Source: JABWAJ01 sp038323375
GTDB lineage: Bacteria > Bacteroidota > Bacteroidia > Chitinophagales > Saprospiraceae
Assembly (NCBI GenBank): GCA_038323375.1
Contig: JBBQGV010000017.1
Span: 1-64,000 of the forward strand
Length of the DNA stretch: 64,000 nucleotides
Reading direction: 5' to 3'
The notes beneath the pieces are model-generated. The model was not told where the DNA came from. It saw only the letters and a list, made by a program, of their open reading frames with translations, and ran no database searches. Shown piece after piece: positions 1 through 8,763 of this stretch. A program made the position numbers and the translations under genes. Position 1 is the first letter of the stretch. The number at the start of each line of letters is the position of its first letter.

Positions 1-58
1 TTGGCAGGATTGGGAATGGAGTTATTGCCACCCGGAGTTGTTGGAGCTGCTAAAATAG
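1..58 (+). CDS. 3' end of a second RAYT transposase copy (cut by window edge)
   Basis: The first 58 bases are identical to bases 1083-1140, which are the last codons and TAG stop of the transposase gene at 433. They are therefore the tail of another copy that lies mostly outside the window. Only about 18 codons are visible, so nothing can be said about whether that copy is intact. Confidence 0.75.
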   Translation, partial: WQDWEWSYCHPELLELLK

Positions 59-414
59 CTCATTGTACCACACAAGCCCCGTACCGCCGAACTCCGATTC
101 GGCTATCATTACGAACGCACTTTTGGGATTCTCCGAACTGGATCTCAGCGGTACGGGTTTTGTACCGCCGAACTCCGATTCGGCGATCATTACAAATACA
201 CTTTTGGGGTTCTCCGAACTGGAGTTCAGCGGTACGGGTTTTGTACCGCCGAACTCCGATTCGGCGATCATTACAAACACACTTTTGGGGTTCTCCGAAC
301 TGGAGTTCGGCGGTACGGGTTTTGTACCGCCTAACTCCGATTCGGCGATCATTACGACCGCAGTTTTAGGGTTCTCCGAACTGGATCTCAGTGATATGTA
401 ATAGTACTATTTCA
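59..414. repeat. 81-bp REP-type palindromic repeat array, 5' side of RAYT
   Basis: Units start with GTACCGCCGAACTCC at 81, 162, 243 and 324 (the last with one mismatch), exactly 81 bp apart. Each unit ends in a partly complementary stretch; the copy at 302-316 (GGAGTTCGGCGGTAC) is a perfect 15-base match to the start, so single units or adjacent halves can fold into hairpins. This is the architecture of REP/BIME elements mobilised by RAYT transposases. Because 81 is a multiple of three, both strands stay open over the array, which creates false ORFs. Confidence 0.85.
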
Positions 415-432
415 AGACGCAAACAAATAACC

Positions 433-1140
433 ATGGAAGACAATTTTTTTTACAGAAGGAACCTGCCACATCTACAGCCTCAAGGGGGCACCTTTTTCAT
501 CACCTTCCGATTATCTGGCTCTATTCCCATATCAGTTATTAAACGTTTACAGGAAGAGCACAGAGAAATAATGAAAGCTATTGAAGTAGAACGCAGGGAA
601 AAGGATGGCGTTCAATACTTAGATTTACCTGTGGAGATGCAGGAAATCCGGAAAGCAATGTACCATAAGCAAAAGCAGGAAGAAGAATCGCAGTATTTTG
701 AGCGGTATGATGATTTTCTGGAAAAAAATCTAAACGAGCCGCATTGGCTAAAACAGCCGGATATCGCACAATTGGTGACAAGTAGTTTTCATCACTGGGC
801 CGATCGTTATTACAAGTTGTGGGCTTTCTGCATTATGTCCAACCATGTTCATCTTTTGCTAACCCAAATGGAAGATGCCCCTATACTTTGGAAAGTGCTA
901 CAAAGCGCCAAGAAATTTTCAGGAATTCAGGCAAATCGAATACTCGGCAGATCTGGCCCTTTTTGGGAAAAAGAAAGTTATGATCATTTAGTGGAGGGCT
1001 CCACGCACTATCAAAAAAACGAGTTTGAAAGAATTCTATGGTACATTCTGAATAACCCGGTAAAGGCAGGATTGGTGGCAAATTGGCAGGATTGGGAATG
1101 GAGTTATTGCCACCCGGAGTTGTTGGAGCTGCTAAAATAG
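433..1140 (+). CDS. REP-associated tyrosine transposase (RAYT, Y1_Tnp / IS200-like)
   Basis: A 235-aa HUH/Y1 single-strand transposase. The two metal-binding histidines are visible in SNHVHLL (H138, H140) and the likely catalytic tyrosine in the motif ESYDHLV (Y183). The RAYT family nicks and joins single-stranded DNA at REP hairpins. Flanking REP-type arrays on both sides support this over an ordinary IS200 transposase. The start is placed at ATG 433 (MEDNFFYRRN); an in-frame ATG at 391 would add 14 residues that are encoded by the end of the repeat array. The ORF looks intact, so the copy may be active. Confidence 0.88.
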   Translation: MEDNFFYRRNLPHLQPQGGTFFITFRLSGSIPISVIKRLQEEHREIMKAIEVERREKDGVQYLDLPVEMQEIRKAMYHKQKQEEESQYFERYDDFLEKNLNEPHWLKQPDIAQLVTSSFHHWADRYYKLWAFCIMSNHVHLLLTQMEDAPILWKVLQSAKKFSGIQANRILGRSGPFWEKESYDHLVEGSTHYQKNEFERILWYILNNPVKAGLVANWQDWEWSYCHPELLELLK

Positions 1141-1475
1141 CTCATTGTACCACACAAGCCCCGTACCGCCGAACTCCGATTCGGCTATCATTACGAACGC
1201 ACTTTTGGGGTTCTCCGAACTGGATCTCAGCGGTACGGGTTTTGTACCGCCGAACTCCGATTCGGCGATCATTACAAATACACTTTTGGGGTTCTCCGAA
1301 CTGGATCTCTGCGGTACGGGTTTTGTACCGCCGAACTCCGATTCGGCGATCATTACGAACGCAGTTTTTGGGGTTCTCCGAACTGGATCTCAGCGGTACG
1401 GGTTTTGTACCGCCGAACTCCGATTCGGCGATCATTAAGAACCTTGGTGTTCGTCGAACTGGAGTTCGGCGGTAC
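1141..1475. repeat. 81-bp REP-type palindromic repeat array, 3' side of RAYT
   Basis: Units begin at 1163, 1244, 1325 and 1407 (spacing 81, 81, 82). The array starts with the same bases as the one at the left edge of the window (offset 1082), so transposase plus array form a tandem-duplicated module. The final half-unit at 1461-1475 carries the perfect GGAGTTCGGCGGTAC arm and abuts the terminator of the next gene. Confidence 0.85.
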
Positions 1476-1504
1476 AAAAAAAGCCCGGCTATTTGAGCCG
1501 GGCT
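1476..1504 (-). terminator. Rho-independent terminator of the T9SS protein gene
   Basis: AGCCCGGCT (1482-1490) and AGCCGGGCT (1496-1504) form a 9-bp stem with a 5-base loop. On the minus strand the stem is followed by a run of 7 T (1476-1482). It lies about 36 bases after the stop codon of the minus-strand gene at 1540. Confidence 0.85.
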
Positions 1505-1539
1505 GCAAAGCCATTATCGCAATCAGGTTTACCCCTTCA

Positions 1540-3603
1540 TTAATACCTGACAGCGTCTCCGAACACCAATTTAAGTGTTTGCATCTGACCATTTTTGGCT
1601 TCCACGCGAACCAGATACAGGCTCGGTGTTAAAGCGCTGAGGTCGAATTCTTCTGTGGCTGAAGCAGCCGTAATTGCTCTGGATATATGTTCTTTTCCCG
1701 TTGCATCAAAGATGCGTACCACGACTTCCTGACCGACAAAGCTGCTCAGGTCGAGGTTAAAAATGCCAGTCGTCGGATTGGGGTAGGCCTTGAGTTGAGG
1801 GGCTTGAGCCGCTTTAGTTTTGGGTAACCCGGTGCCGTCTGTGGCGTTTTGGCTGCCAGGATCGGGCGTTAACATTTCCTGGGCGGTTACGAATTCTGAT
1901 TCAGGTGCCATCAAAGGCTGGACACCGCCGGAGATGGTGATGTTGTCAAAAGTCCCCGTAACTTCGATGTTATTGTTGCTGCTTTCCACAAATAGCCCCA
2001 TCAGTACGCAATTGCCCATCGCAACAGGCGCTGCGCCGATGAAAGACCATTGCTGGCCATTGGGAGAAGCATAGGCGTTGAGTGTATTCCCCGTCCGGTT
2101 AACGCGCAGCCAATGCTGGCCGGGCACAATCAATGACTGCTGGGTTTGTGTCGTACCGTTATTTGCTGTGCGGACATCGCGACGAATGGTGTTGACGCCA
2201 TTGGTTCTGACCGCCATTTTTTTCGCACCAACCATCAGGTTTTCCCGGATCATCACACCCGCCCATCCGCCAACCGGCGCTAAACTGGTAACGCGGGCTG
2301 TGATTTCGCCGTCGCCGCACAAGTCAACGTAGACGTAGTGCCCAACGTCGCTTTGGGGAGTAGAAAACCCTTTCGATTTGATGATTAGGTTGCCCGAGCA
2401 AACCGGTTGCGTGGCGCTGCCATTTGCCGTATTGCCAATGTTGTCGTTGCTCCAGGGCGCTTTAATTCCGGTATCTTCGGTCACCGTGATGTTGGCCACC
2501 TTCTGGGTCTGATTTCCACAGTTATCTGTGACCGTGACCGTAACCGGAACGATCGTATTGAGGTCAGCGCAGGTCAGGTTTGCAGGGCTTATTTCAATGG
2601 TTACAGCGCTACAGGCATCGTAAGCATCCACGATGACATCATTATTGGTCAGGGTGTAACCATCGGGGTCTGTGATGACGATTTCGCTGTCTGCCACATC
2701 TAAAACCGGCGAATTATTGTCGTTGACCGTGATGGTTTGTATGAAATTTTCAGCGCCCACATTGCCGCAGGCATCCGTGATTTGCCAGGTGCGAACGCGG
2801 GTGTAAGTACCACTACAGTCGCCGTCGGTCGTGACGTCTTCGATGACGTCGAATTTTATTTCGCCACCGCCAATGTCGAAACCTTCGGGTTCCAGATCGA
2901 GTACCGCTTCAAGGCTCGCTGCATCAGCGCAGTCTAAATTTGCATCAAGACTGCCTGCCCCACTGCTGAAAGATGGCAGGACATTGTCGGCGCATTCCAG
3001 GGTAAAAACCAACCGGTAAGAGGTTGTGGAAAAAGGGATCCCAATTTCAATCCAGCCCGTGTACCAGCCCGAAGGCAGGGGCGTATTCAAAGAGGCTATG
3101 AGGTTGCCGGTGGGGACTTCGTTGTCGTGAATGCCCGTGATGGAAACATCAGGCTCGAATACGGGTTGCGCATCGGCACCATGCCAGAAGTAGAAATTAA
3201 GTGGCGTATCAAACAACGGCCCCATCGCCACAAACCTCATAGAAGCTAAGGCATAGCCTTCCGGTACGTGAAAAGAAAAAAGGTCGTCGTAATCTATATT
3301 TGAAGGCGTCAAACAGCCGAATAAATCGAATTCCAGTTCATTCGGACCGGGGGTAGGTAAGGTGATGTTATCTGGGTTTCCAAAAGAAAGTTTACCGCCA
3401 AGGTCATTGTCAAAGCATTCATTCATATCGCCGGGAGAGTTGTCCTGGGGCCATTCGGTTTTCAAAAAACCATTGTTTTCTTTGCCTTTAATGGTTTTCG
3501 CCGGCTCTTTGGTCTGGGCTTGCGTGGATGTTGCTGAAAACAGGGCAATCATCAGCAACAAGGAAAAAAATGTTACATGGGATTTAATTGAACGGAGATT
3601 CAT
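1540..3603 (-). CDS. Secreted multidomain protein with T9SS type A sorting domain
   Basis: 687 aa. An N-terminal signal peptide (about residues 1-29, ending SATSTQAQ) directs Sec export. The middle has HYR/Ig-like segments rich in D, N and C (about 230-380), then a concanavalin A-like domain of the DUF1349 type (about 400-560, with GHYVYVDLCGDGEITARV and WLRVNRTGNTLNAYAS). The last 75-80 residues are a T9SS sorting domain (KAYPNPTTGIFNLDL, then YLVRVEAKNG). The protein is therefore exported to the cell surface or released through the type IX system. No catalytic motif was recognised; a carbohydrate-binding or adhesive role is inferred only from the fold families. Confidence 0.85.
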   Translation of the reverse strand: MNLRSIKSHVTFFSLLLMIALFSATSTQAQTKEPAKTIKGKENNGFLKTEWPQDNSPGDMNECFDNDLGGKLSFGNPDNITLPTPGPNELEFDLFGCLTPSNIDYDDLFSFHVPEGYALASMRFVAMGPLFDTPLNFYFWHGADAQPVFEPDVSITGIHDNEVPTGNLIASLNTPLPSGWYTGWIEIGIPFSTTSYRLVFTLECADNVLPSFSSGAGSLDANLDCADAASLEAVLDLEPEGFDIGGGEIKFDVIEDVTTDGDCSGTYTRVRTWQITDACGNVGAENFIQTITVNDNNSPVLDVADSEIVITDPDGYTLTNNDVIVDAYDACSAVTIEISPANLTCADLNTIVPVTVTVTDNCGNQTQKVANITVTEDTGIKAPWSNDNIGNTANGSATQPVCSGNLIIKSKGFSTPQSDVGHYVYVDLCGDGEITARVTSLAPVGGWAGVMIRENLMVGAKKMAVRTNGVNTIRRDVRTANNGTTQTQQSLIVPGQHWLRVNRTGNTLNAYASPNGQQWSFIGAAPVAMGNCVLMGLFVESSNNNIEVTGTFDNITISGGVQPLMAPESEFVTAQEMLTPDPGSQNATDGTGLPKTKAAQAPQLKAYPNPTTGIFNLDLSSFVGQEVVVRIFDATGKEHISRAITAASATEEFDLSALTPSLYLVRVEAKNGQMQTLKLVFGDAVRY

Positions 3604-3735
3604 GGGTGTAAAAATTGATGGTTGTAAAATAGGTGAATTGGTTTCGTCTGGATCAGGTCAGACAAAAAGAAGTGTTGCGACCTCGGAAGAGGTACCCATC
3701 AATTTTTAAAAATCTTGATTTATTTACTGAAAGCG

Positions 3736-3783
3736 TATGGGAAAAGCAATCGCACAAACGGGGAAGTTATTTACGACACGCTC
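3736..3783 (+). repeat. Solo right end of the MITE-like family
   Basis: The 48 bases ending AAGTTATTTACGACACGCTC match the right end of the element at 61026-61183, including the preceding AAAAGC..CGCACAAAC..GG segment. The left end is absent, so this is a truncated copy in the long intergenic stretch after the T9SS gene. The other bases between 3604 and 4480 hold a small ACCTC-GGAA-GAGGT hairpin near 3681-3694 and the carbamoyltransferase relic; nothing else was recognised. Confidence 0.75.
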
Positions 3784-4078
3784 AGTAAAACCCAATCAGA
3801 GTAAAGCCCGGGCTGTCTAAAAATCCCCAGAATCCGCCAACAGTACCCAATTTGATGCGGGCAATGGCGTGGATAATGAAAATGGCTCACTTGCAATAGA
3901 TGATTTAAGAAAAGTTAACACACCTAACTATTGGGGGGTATTTTTATAGAATCCAAACGCAAAAAGGTGAAGTGAATAGAAAGCTTATTAAAAACCGACC
4001 TGGAACTCTATTAAAATATAAACAGGAATTCACCAGCTGGCATAAAACCATTCCCATGATCCACTGAAACCAATACCC

Positions 4079-4267
4079 TCACCACGGATGCTTCAAATCC
4101 TTTCCCTCATACTCCTGTTCCAGCACAAACCGGACGGCCTGTGCAGGAAAACCCGGGTCGTTTTTTTTACGGAAAAACCATTCCTCCTAAGCCGCAGCGA
4201 TGATTTGCCAGTGCTTTGTGATGGCTGCGGCTGCGTCGTGGTAGTATGCTGAGATTCCTAAGATCAT
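4079..4267 (-). pseudogene. N-terminal relic of a NodU/CmcH-type carbamoyltransferase
   Basis: Read on the minus strand from ATG 4267, the product starts MILGISAYYHDAAAAI, then IIAAA, a TAG stop, EEWFFRKKNDPGFPAQAV, and ends DLKHPW at 4079. This is the N-terminal signature of the carbamoyltransferase family (usual pattern ILGISAYYHDSAA ... IIAAAQEERF.RKKHD..FP). The TAG sits exactly where the family has Gln (CAG), so it is a nonsense mutation. Intact enzymes are several hundred residues long; only about 62 codons remain. It is dead. Confidence 0.7.
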
Positions 4268-4480
4268 TCAAGGGTGGTTGTAAGGGTGGCAAAGTTAGGA
4301 TAAGTTTGTCGGAAATTTCGCCGGCGGTCGGGTGGATGGGTTTGGGAAAAATGGGTAACTTCGCTTGGCAGTAGATTACTGCTTTGTGGGGTACTTAAAG
4401 CTGACTATGATCAGTAAAGCGTGGTTGAATTGATATTTGAGGTGCGAGAAATGACCGACGTACAATGCAATATTTGAAAC

Positions 4481-5545
4481 ATGAAGTTAACTAAATTATC
4501 ATATCAAGACCCGTACTGGGAACTTAATAACTTAACACTAAGGGATGCCAACTTAGTTGTGGGTAGAAATTCAACAGGTAAATCAAGAACATTGTCAACA
4601 ATAGATTTACTTGTGAAAATGATTAACCAAAGGAGATCATTAAATTGGGGTAGTAGATGGGATACAGAGTTTATTAATCAATCTGGGGATTTAATACAAT
4701 TTAATTTTGCAACAAAATTTATAGATGAAGGTAAGGTAAGTGCAGAATTTATTTCTGTGAATGGAGAAAGGGTTTTATTCAGGCACAACGATGGTAGTGT
4801 GCATATAAAGAATAAAGTAACAAATAACAATGAACTCGTATTTCCTCCTGAAAACAAGCTAACGCTTCACACAAATAGAGATGTCAGGAAATACCCTTTT
4901 CTTGAAGATATTGCCAATTGGGCAGATCAATCACTTGGCTTCAAGTTTGGAAATATCAGCCCTTTTGCTATGCTAAATCAGCAAGAATATGACTTACTGA
5001 CAGCGGTCGAGGATATTCCAACTTTATTTAGACAATTGAAAAGAGAGAGTAAAATTCGTGTTCAGGAAGATTTTAATTCAATAGGATACGATATTTCTGG
5101 TATTTCTATACAAGATAGATCGGACATGCCTATTCTTTTTGTTAAAGAGAATAATATTGCAAAGGCAATCCCACATTTTAAACTTTCACAGGGAATGTTT
5201 AGAGCATTGGCTGTGATTATTTACGTAGAATATTTAATTAATAGAAAAAGGCCGGCAACAATTATTATTGATGACTTATGCGAAGGATTAGACTATGATA
5301 GAGCAACCAAACTGGGTAGGCTAATTTTTGATAAATGTATTGATAGACAGATTCAACTTATTACTACATCCAATGATAGTTTTCTTATGGATGCTATTGA
5401 TATAGAGTATTGGACGATCCTGACAAGGCAAGGCAAGACTGTTGAGGCAATGAATAGGATGACCAATAGCGAAATATTTGACCGATTCAGGTTTACTGGT
5501 CTCTCTAATTTTGACTTCTTTTCTTCTGACTATATACTCCAATGA
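4481..5545 (+). CDS. AAA_21/ABC-class ATPase, probable defence component
   Basis: 354 aa. Walker A is GRNSTGKS (residues 28-35). An ABC-like signature region (KLSQGMFRALAVIIYVEYL) precedes Walker B (TIIIDDLCEGLD), and the protein ends with a DNA-repair-ATPase-like C-terminus. It belongs to the broad SMC/OLD-like AAA_15/AAA_21 group. Such ATPases are commonly encoded beside TOPRIM or other nucleases in antiphage or anti-plasmid modules. The next gene, 8 bases downstream, is a broken TOPRIM-like fragment. The gene is clearly more AT-rich than its surroundings, which suggests transfer. Function is inferred from family and context only. Confidence 0.75.
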   Translation: MKLTKLSYQDPYWELNNLTLRDANLVVGRNSTGKSRTLSTIDLLVKMINQRRSLNWGSRWDTEFINQSGDLIQFNFATKFIDEGKVSAEFISVNGERVLFRHNDGSVHIKNKVTNNNELVFPPENKLTLHTNRDVRKYPFLEDIANWADQSLGFKFGNISPFAMLNQQEYDLLTAVEDIPTLFRQLKRESKIRVQEDFNSIGYDISGISIQDRSDMPILFVKENNIAKAIPHFKLSQGMFRALAVIIYVEYLINRKRPATIIIDDLCEGLDYDRATKLGRLIFDKCIDRQIQLITTSNDSFLMDAIDIEYWTILTRQGKTVEAMNRMTNSEIFDRFRFTGLSNFDFFSSDYILQ

Positions 5546-5552
5546 GATAAAA

Positions 5553-5907
5553 ATGGTAAAGATTTCGATTTTTAACTTTTCTATTATGGAGATAGAATCT
5601 TGGATATTAGGCTTTGGCGCGGTTTTTAAGAAGATGAATCCTCTTTTAACTTCACAGGCAATTAAACAAAGTATTGGCTATTCTATTGAGGAAGTATGAT
5701 CCGCAACACACTTTTTTTCAACCTTCGGTTGTATTAGACAGGATATTTCAAACGGTTAATCAAAAATATGACAAGAAAAAAGGAGATGTCAGTGCGATAT
5801 TAAGCTATATTGAGAAAGATGATTATTTGAACTTATACAATAGAAGCATTTGTGAATCATTTAATAAGTTTTATGACTCTCTGGGCTTGCCAAATTTTGA
5901 CTTGTAG
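5553..5907 (+). pseudogene. Truncated, frameshifted TOPRIM/DUF4276-like partner
   Basis: The first piece (5553-5699) reads IMEIESWILGF, which resembles the HEFEALLLA motif of DUF4276-type proteins. A frameshift near 5690-5697 moves the reading into a second piece (YDPQHTFFQPSVVLDRIF ... SLGLPNFDL, ending 5907). The N-terminal half of the family, which carries the glutamate of the TOPRIM fold, is absent: the ATPase stop lies just before. The fragment is 3' of the ATPase on the same strand, as expected for the second gene of a two-gene system. It could instead be an unknown small protein, but the broken frame argues against that. Confidence 0.55.
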
Positions 5908-6053
5908 GTGGTTTTAACTTGCTTGAACAGAGTCTTTCCAGTTCCCTGCTGACCCTATTTTTCCCATACTCACCCAGCCCTGACCACAATAATAAATACA
6001 GCCATGCTGGTGAGCGTTTGCAACGCTAAAACCCGCACAAATAAATCAATACT

Positions 6054-6635
6054 ATGGAGCACTTACCCACATCCCTGATTCAATATTTTGAGAAATACCA
6101 CCATATCTCAACGCCAGCCATTCAGGCTATTGCAGCGATAACGAGTCCGATTTTCATTAAAAAAAATGAAACGCTACAGCCCGTCGGGCATACCTGTCGA
6201 ACGATTTATTCCATCAGCAAAGGGTCTGCACGCATTCATTATTACAAAGATGGGGTAGATGTTACAGAATATTTTGCCTTTGAAAACAACCTCGTCATTC
6301 GGGTAGAGAGCCTTTTTACCCACAAACCTTCCCGGAAAGCCATTGAAGTCATGGAAGATTCGGAAATTATTGCCATTGATGCGACCCGCCTGTTTGCGCT
6401 GTACGATGTCTTTCCTGAGATAGAACGCCTGTTCCGGAAAATATTTGAAGACGGCTATGTAGAAACCGTAAATCGGGTCGAAAGCATCCAGTTTCATTCC
6501 GCGAAAGAGCGATACCTGGCCTTGCTGACCCAGACGCCGAATATTTTGCAAAGGGTTCCGCTAAAATACATCGCCTCCTATTTGGGGATTACGCAGGTTA
6601 GTTTGAGCAGAATCAGAGCCACGTTGATTATTTAA
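6054..6635 (+). CDS. Crp/Fnr family transcriptional regulator
   Basis: 193 aa. The N-terminal cyclic-nucleotide-binding-like beta barrel covers about residues 15-110 (with SKGSARIHYYKDGVDVTEYF). A dimerisation helix follows, and the C-terminal helix-turn-helix is in VPLKYIASYLGITQVSLSRIR (split as VPLKYIASYLG and ITQVSLSRIR). The PGE(L/I) phosphate-binding signature of true cAMP receptors is not evident, so the ligand is unknown. It sits 80 bp upstream of the MFS/hydrolase operon on the same strand and is a natural candidate for its regulator (inference). Confidence 0.9.
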   Translation: MEHLPTSLIQYFEKYHHISTPAIQAIAAITSPIFIKKNETLQPVGHTCRTIYSISKGSARIHYYKDGVDVTEYFAFENNLVIRVESLFTHKPSRKAIEVMEDSEIIAIDATRLFALYDVFPEIERLFRKIFEDGYVETVNRVESIQFHSAKERYLALLTQTPNILQRVPLKYIASYLGITQVSLSRIRATLII

Positions 6636-6667
6636 CAAATGTAAAAGGATAGGGAATTAGCGCCCGG

Positions 6668-6675
6668 TACTTTTG
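6668..6675 (+). promoter_or_regulatory. Bacteroidota -7 element (TACTTTTG) before the MFS operon
   Basis: TACTTTTG fits TAnnTTTG and lies 40 bases before ATG 6716, in the gap after the Crp/Fnr gene. No good TTG is found at the expected distance upstream, which would suit a promoter needing an activator such as the adjacent Crp/Fnr protein. This is inference. Confidence 0.45.
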
Positions 6676-6715
6676 TGACAGAATTCAATCAATCACAAAA
6701 TTATCCCTGCAACTC

Positions 6716-7981
6716 ATGGATTCAATTCAGCTTGGACTCAAAAAAAACTGGCGGCAGTTCACCATTTTGGTGATTGTGAACGCCTTTGTAGGCGGCATGA
6801 TCGGCATGGAAAGGACGATCTTTCCGGCCTTTGCTGAAATTGAATTTGGCGTAGCCTCCAAAACAGCCATTTTGTCATTTATTACTGCTTTTGGAATCAC
6901 AAAAGCCTTGACCAATTATTTTACGGGGCGGTTAGCCAATCAATTCGGACGAAAAAACCTCCTGCTTTTGGGCTGGGTTTTAGCCATCCCGATTCCGTTT
7001 ATCCTCATCTATGCGCCATCCTGGCTCTGGGTAATTTTCGCAAACCTATTATTGGGGATTAGCCAGGGCTTAACGTGGAGCAGCACTGTGGTCATGAAAA
7101 TTGATTTGGTTGGCGAAAAAGACCGGGGGCTTGCGATGGGCCTGAACGAATTTGCAGGCTATTTTGCGGTTGGAATCGTTGCTTTTTTATCCGGTTATGT
7201 AGCCAACCAATACGGCATCACCCCGTATCCATTTTACATTGGCGTGTTCCTTTCCATCGCCGGGCTGTTGCTGACTTTATTTTTTGTGAAGGACACCCGG
7301 GCCTTTGTTCACAAAGAGAGCGCCACCGACAAGCGCGAACCACTCGGCAATGTCTTCCTTGAAACGACGCTGAAAAACAAGACGTTGAGTTCCATCACGC
7401 AGGCAGGATTGATCAATAACCTGAACGATGGTATGATTTGGGGTCTGCTTCCCATCGTTTTGTTGTCCCTCAATTACAACGCGCAAAACATCGGGATCAT
7501 CACGGCGATTTACCCGACAGTCTGGGGCATCGGGCAATTGTTTACCGGAAAAATGTCAGATATTTATTCCAAAAAATCCATGTTGTTTTGGGGGATGTTG
7601 TTGCAGGGGTTGGCCATTTTGTGGATTCCTTTCAGCAGCAGCTTTTTTATGCTGGCCGCACTTTCCACCGTTTTAGGTTTGGGCACAGCCCTCGTTTATC
7701 CGACCTTTTTATCGGCCATCGCTCAGGCGACAAGCCCTAAACAGCGGGCTGAAAGCATTGGCACCTTCCGGCTTTGGCGGGATTTGGGGTACGCTTTCGG
7801 GGCCGTCATTTCAGGCATTACGGCCGATTTGTTCGGGGTTGAATACGCCATTTTTTTAATTGGAGGACTGACCATCCTTTCTTCATTGATTATAAAAATT
7901 CGCATGCCGGAAAGTATTCAAAACCCGAAAGAATGCATAGATTTGGACCAGGTGAAACAAGCCAAAAACGACAAAAGATGA
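6716..7981 (+). CDS. MFS transporter
   Basis: 421 aa, a typical major facilitator superfamily length, with about 12 predicted membrane segments in two halves. The cytoplasmic loop between helices 2 and 3 has the family motif region GRLANQFGRKNLLLLGW, repeated in the second half as GKMSDIYSKKSMLFWGM. It is an inner-membrane secondary transporter of unknown substrate. Its stop overlaps the start of the next gene (ATGA at 7978-7981), indicating translational coupling with the secreted esterase; the transporter may import or export a substrate or product of the hydrolases. Confidence 0.9.
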   Translation: MDSIQLGLKKNWRQFTILVIVNAFVGGMIGMERTIFPAFAEIEFGVASKTAILSFITAFGITKALTNYFTGRLANQFGRKNLLLLGWVLAIPIPFILIYAPSWLWVIFANLLLGISQGLTWSSTVVMKIDLVGEKDRGLAMGLNEFAGYFAVGIVAFLSGYVANQYGITPYPFYIGVFLSIAGLLLTLFFVKDTRAFVHKESATDKREPLGNVFLETTLKNKTLSSITQAGLINNLNDGMIWGLLPIVLLSLNYNAQNIGIITAIYPTVWGIGQLFTGKMSDIYSKKSMLFWGMLLQGLAILWIPFSSSFFMLAALSTVLGLGTALVYPTFLSAIAQATSPKQRAESIGTFRLWRDLGYAFGAVISGITADLFGVEYAIFLIGGLTILSSLIIKIRMPESIQNPKECIDLDQVKQAKNDKR

Positions 7982-8757
7982 AAAAACGAAAATCAACACT
8001 GCCTGTCATTCTGGGGCTGCTTATTTGTTGCGGAAGCATAACCAGCCTATTTTCACAACAATCCCTGTTTAGTTTCGAGCAATACCTCAACGGCAAAGGC
8101 GACACTTTGCGTTACAGGCAGCTTGTGCCGGATTATGGCCCGGCCAAAAAATTTCCGCTCGTCGTGTTTTTACATGGTTCGGGAGAGCGCGGTAACGACA
8201 ATGAAGCGCAATTGAAATGGGGCGTGATGAATTTCGCCTCAGACGAAAACATGAAGCAATATCCTGCCATTGTCATCGCCCCGCAATGCCCGGCGGGCAT
8301 AAGCTGGTCTAACTTTTCAGGAGGGGACAACCGGGAGCTTTTGCTACAGCCTGCTGCCGCCAAACCGATGGAACTGTTAGTCGAATTGGTTAAAAAGGCG
8401 GCAAAAACGCTTCCAATTGATACGAGTCGGATTTATATTACCGGGCTTTCAATGGGCGGTTTTGGCACCTTTGACGCCATTGCACGGCACCCGAACTTGT
8501 TTGCGGCGGCAGTACCCGTTTGCGGCGGAGGCGACGTGTCAAAAGCCCCCACAATTTCCCATATTCCCATCTGGATTTTCACCGGCGCAGAAGATGGTGC
8601 CGTAAACCCGGGGTTTTCATTTGAGATGGTTGGCGCCCTGACCAAGGCTGGCGCGCATCCGGGCTTTACACAATACCCGGAAGTGGGCCATTTCTCGTGG
8701 ATTGGCGCATACAGCGACCCGATGATGATGGCATGGCTGTTCCGGCAACATAAATAG
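7978..8757 (+). CDS. Secreted alpha/beta hydrolase (esterase/phospholipase-like)
   Basis: 259 aa. ATG 7978 is chosen because it overlaps the MFS stop and is followed at once by a basic-hydrophobic signal peptide (about residues 1-26). The oxyanion region is VVFLHGSGERG. The nucleophile elbow is GLSMGG with S158. The likely acid is in GAEDGAV and the histidine in EVGHFSW. The pattern resembles dienelactone hydrolase and the predicted-peptidase/PHB-depolymerase-like families. It should act in the periplasm or outside; the substrate is unknown. Confidence 0.85.
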   Translation: MKKRKSTLPVILGLLICCGSITSLFSQQSLFSFEQYLNGKGDTLRYRQLVPDYGPAKKFPLVVFLHGSGERGNDNEAQLKWGVMNFASDENMKQYPAIVIAPQCPAGISWSNFSGGDNRELLLQPAAAKPMELLVELVKKAAKTLPIDTSRIYITGLSMGGFGTFDAIARHPNLFAAAVPVCGGGDVSKAPTISHIPIWIFTGAEDGAVNPGFSFEMVGALTKAGAHPGFTQYPEVGHFSWIGAYSDPMMMAWLFRQHK

Positions 8758-8763
8758 CTCATT

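Noticed and set aside
1..401. Long ORFs on both strands across the 81-bp repeats (also 1083-1496)
   Set aside because: They exist because the repeat length is a multiple of three; the product is only the repeat translated, in several frames on both strands.
59..1475. 81-bp arrays as a CRISPR
   Set aside because: Units are near-identical along their whole length, with no unique spacers, and they flank a RAYT gene.
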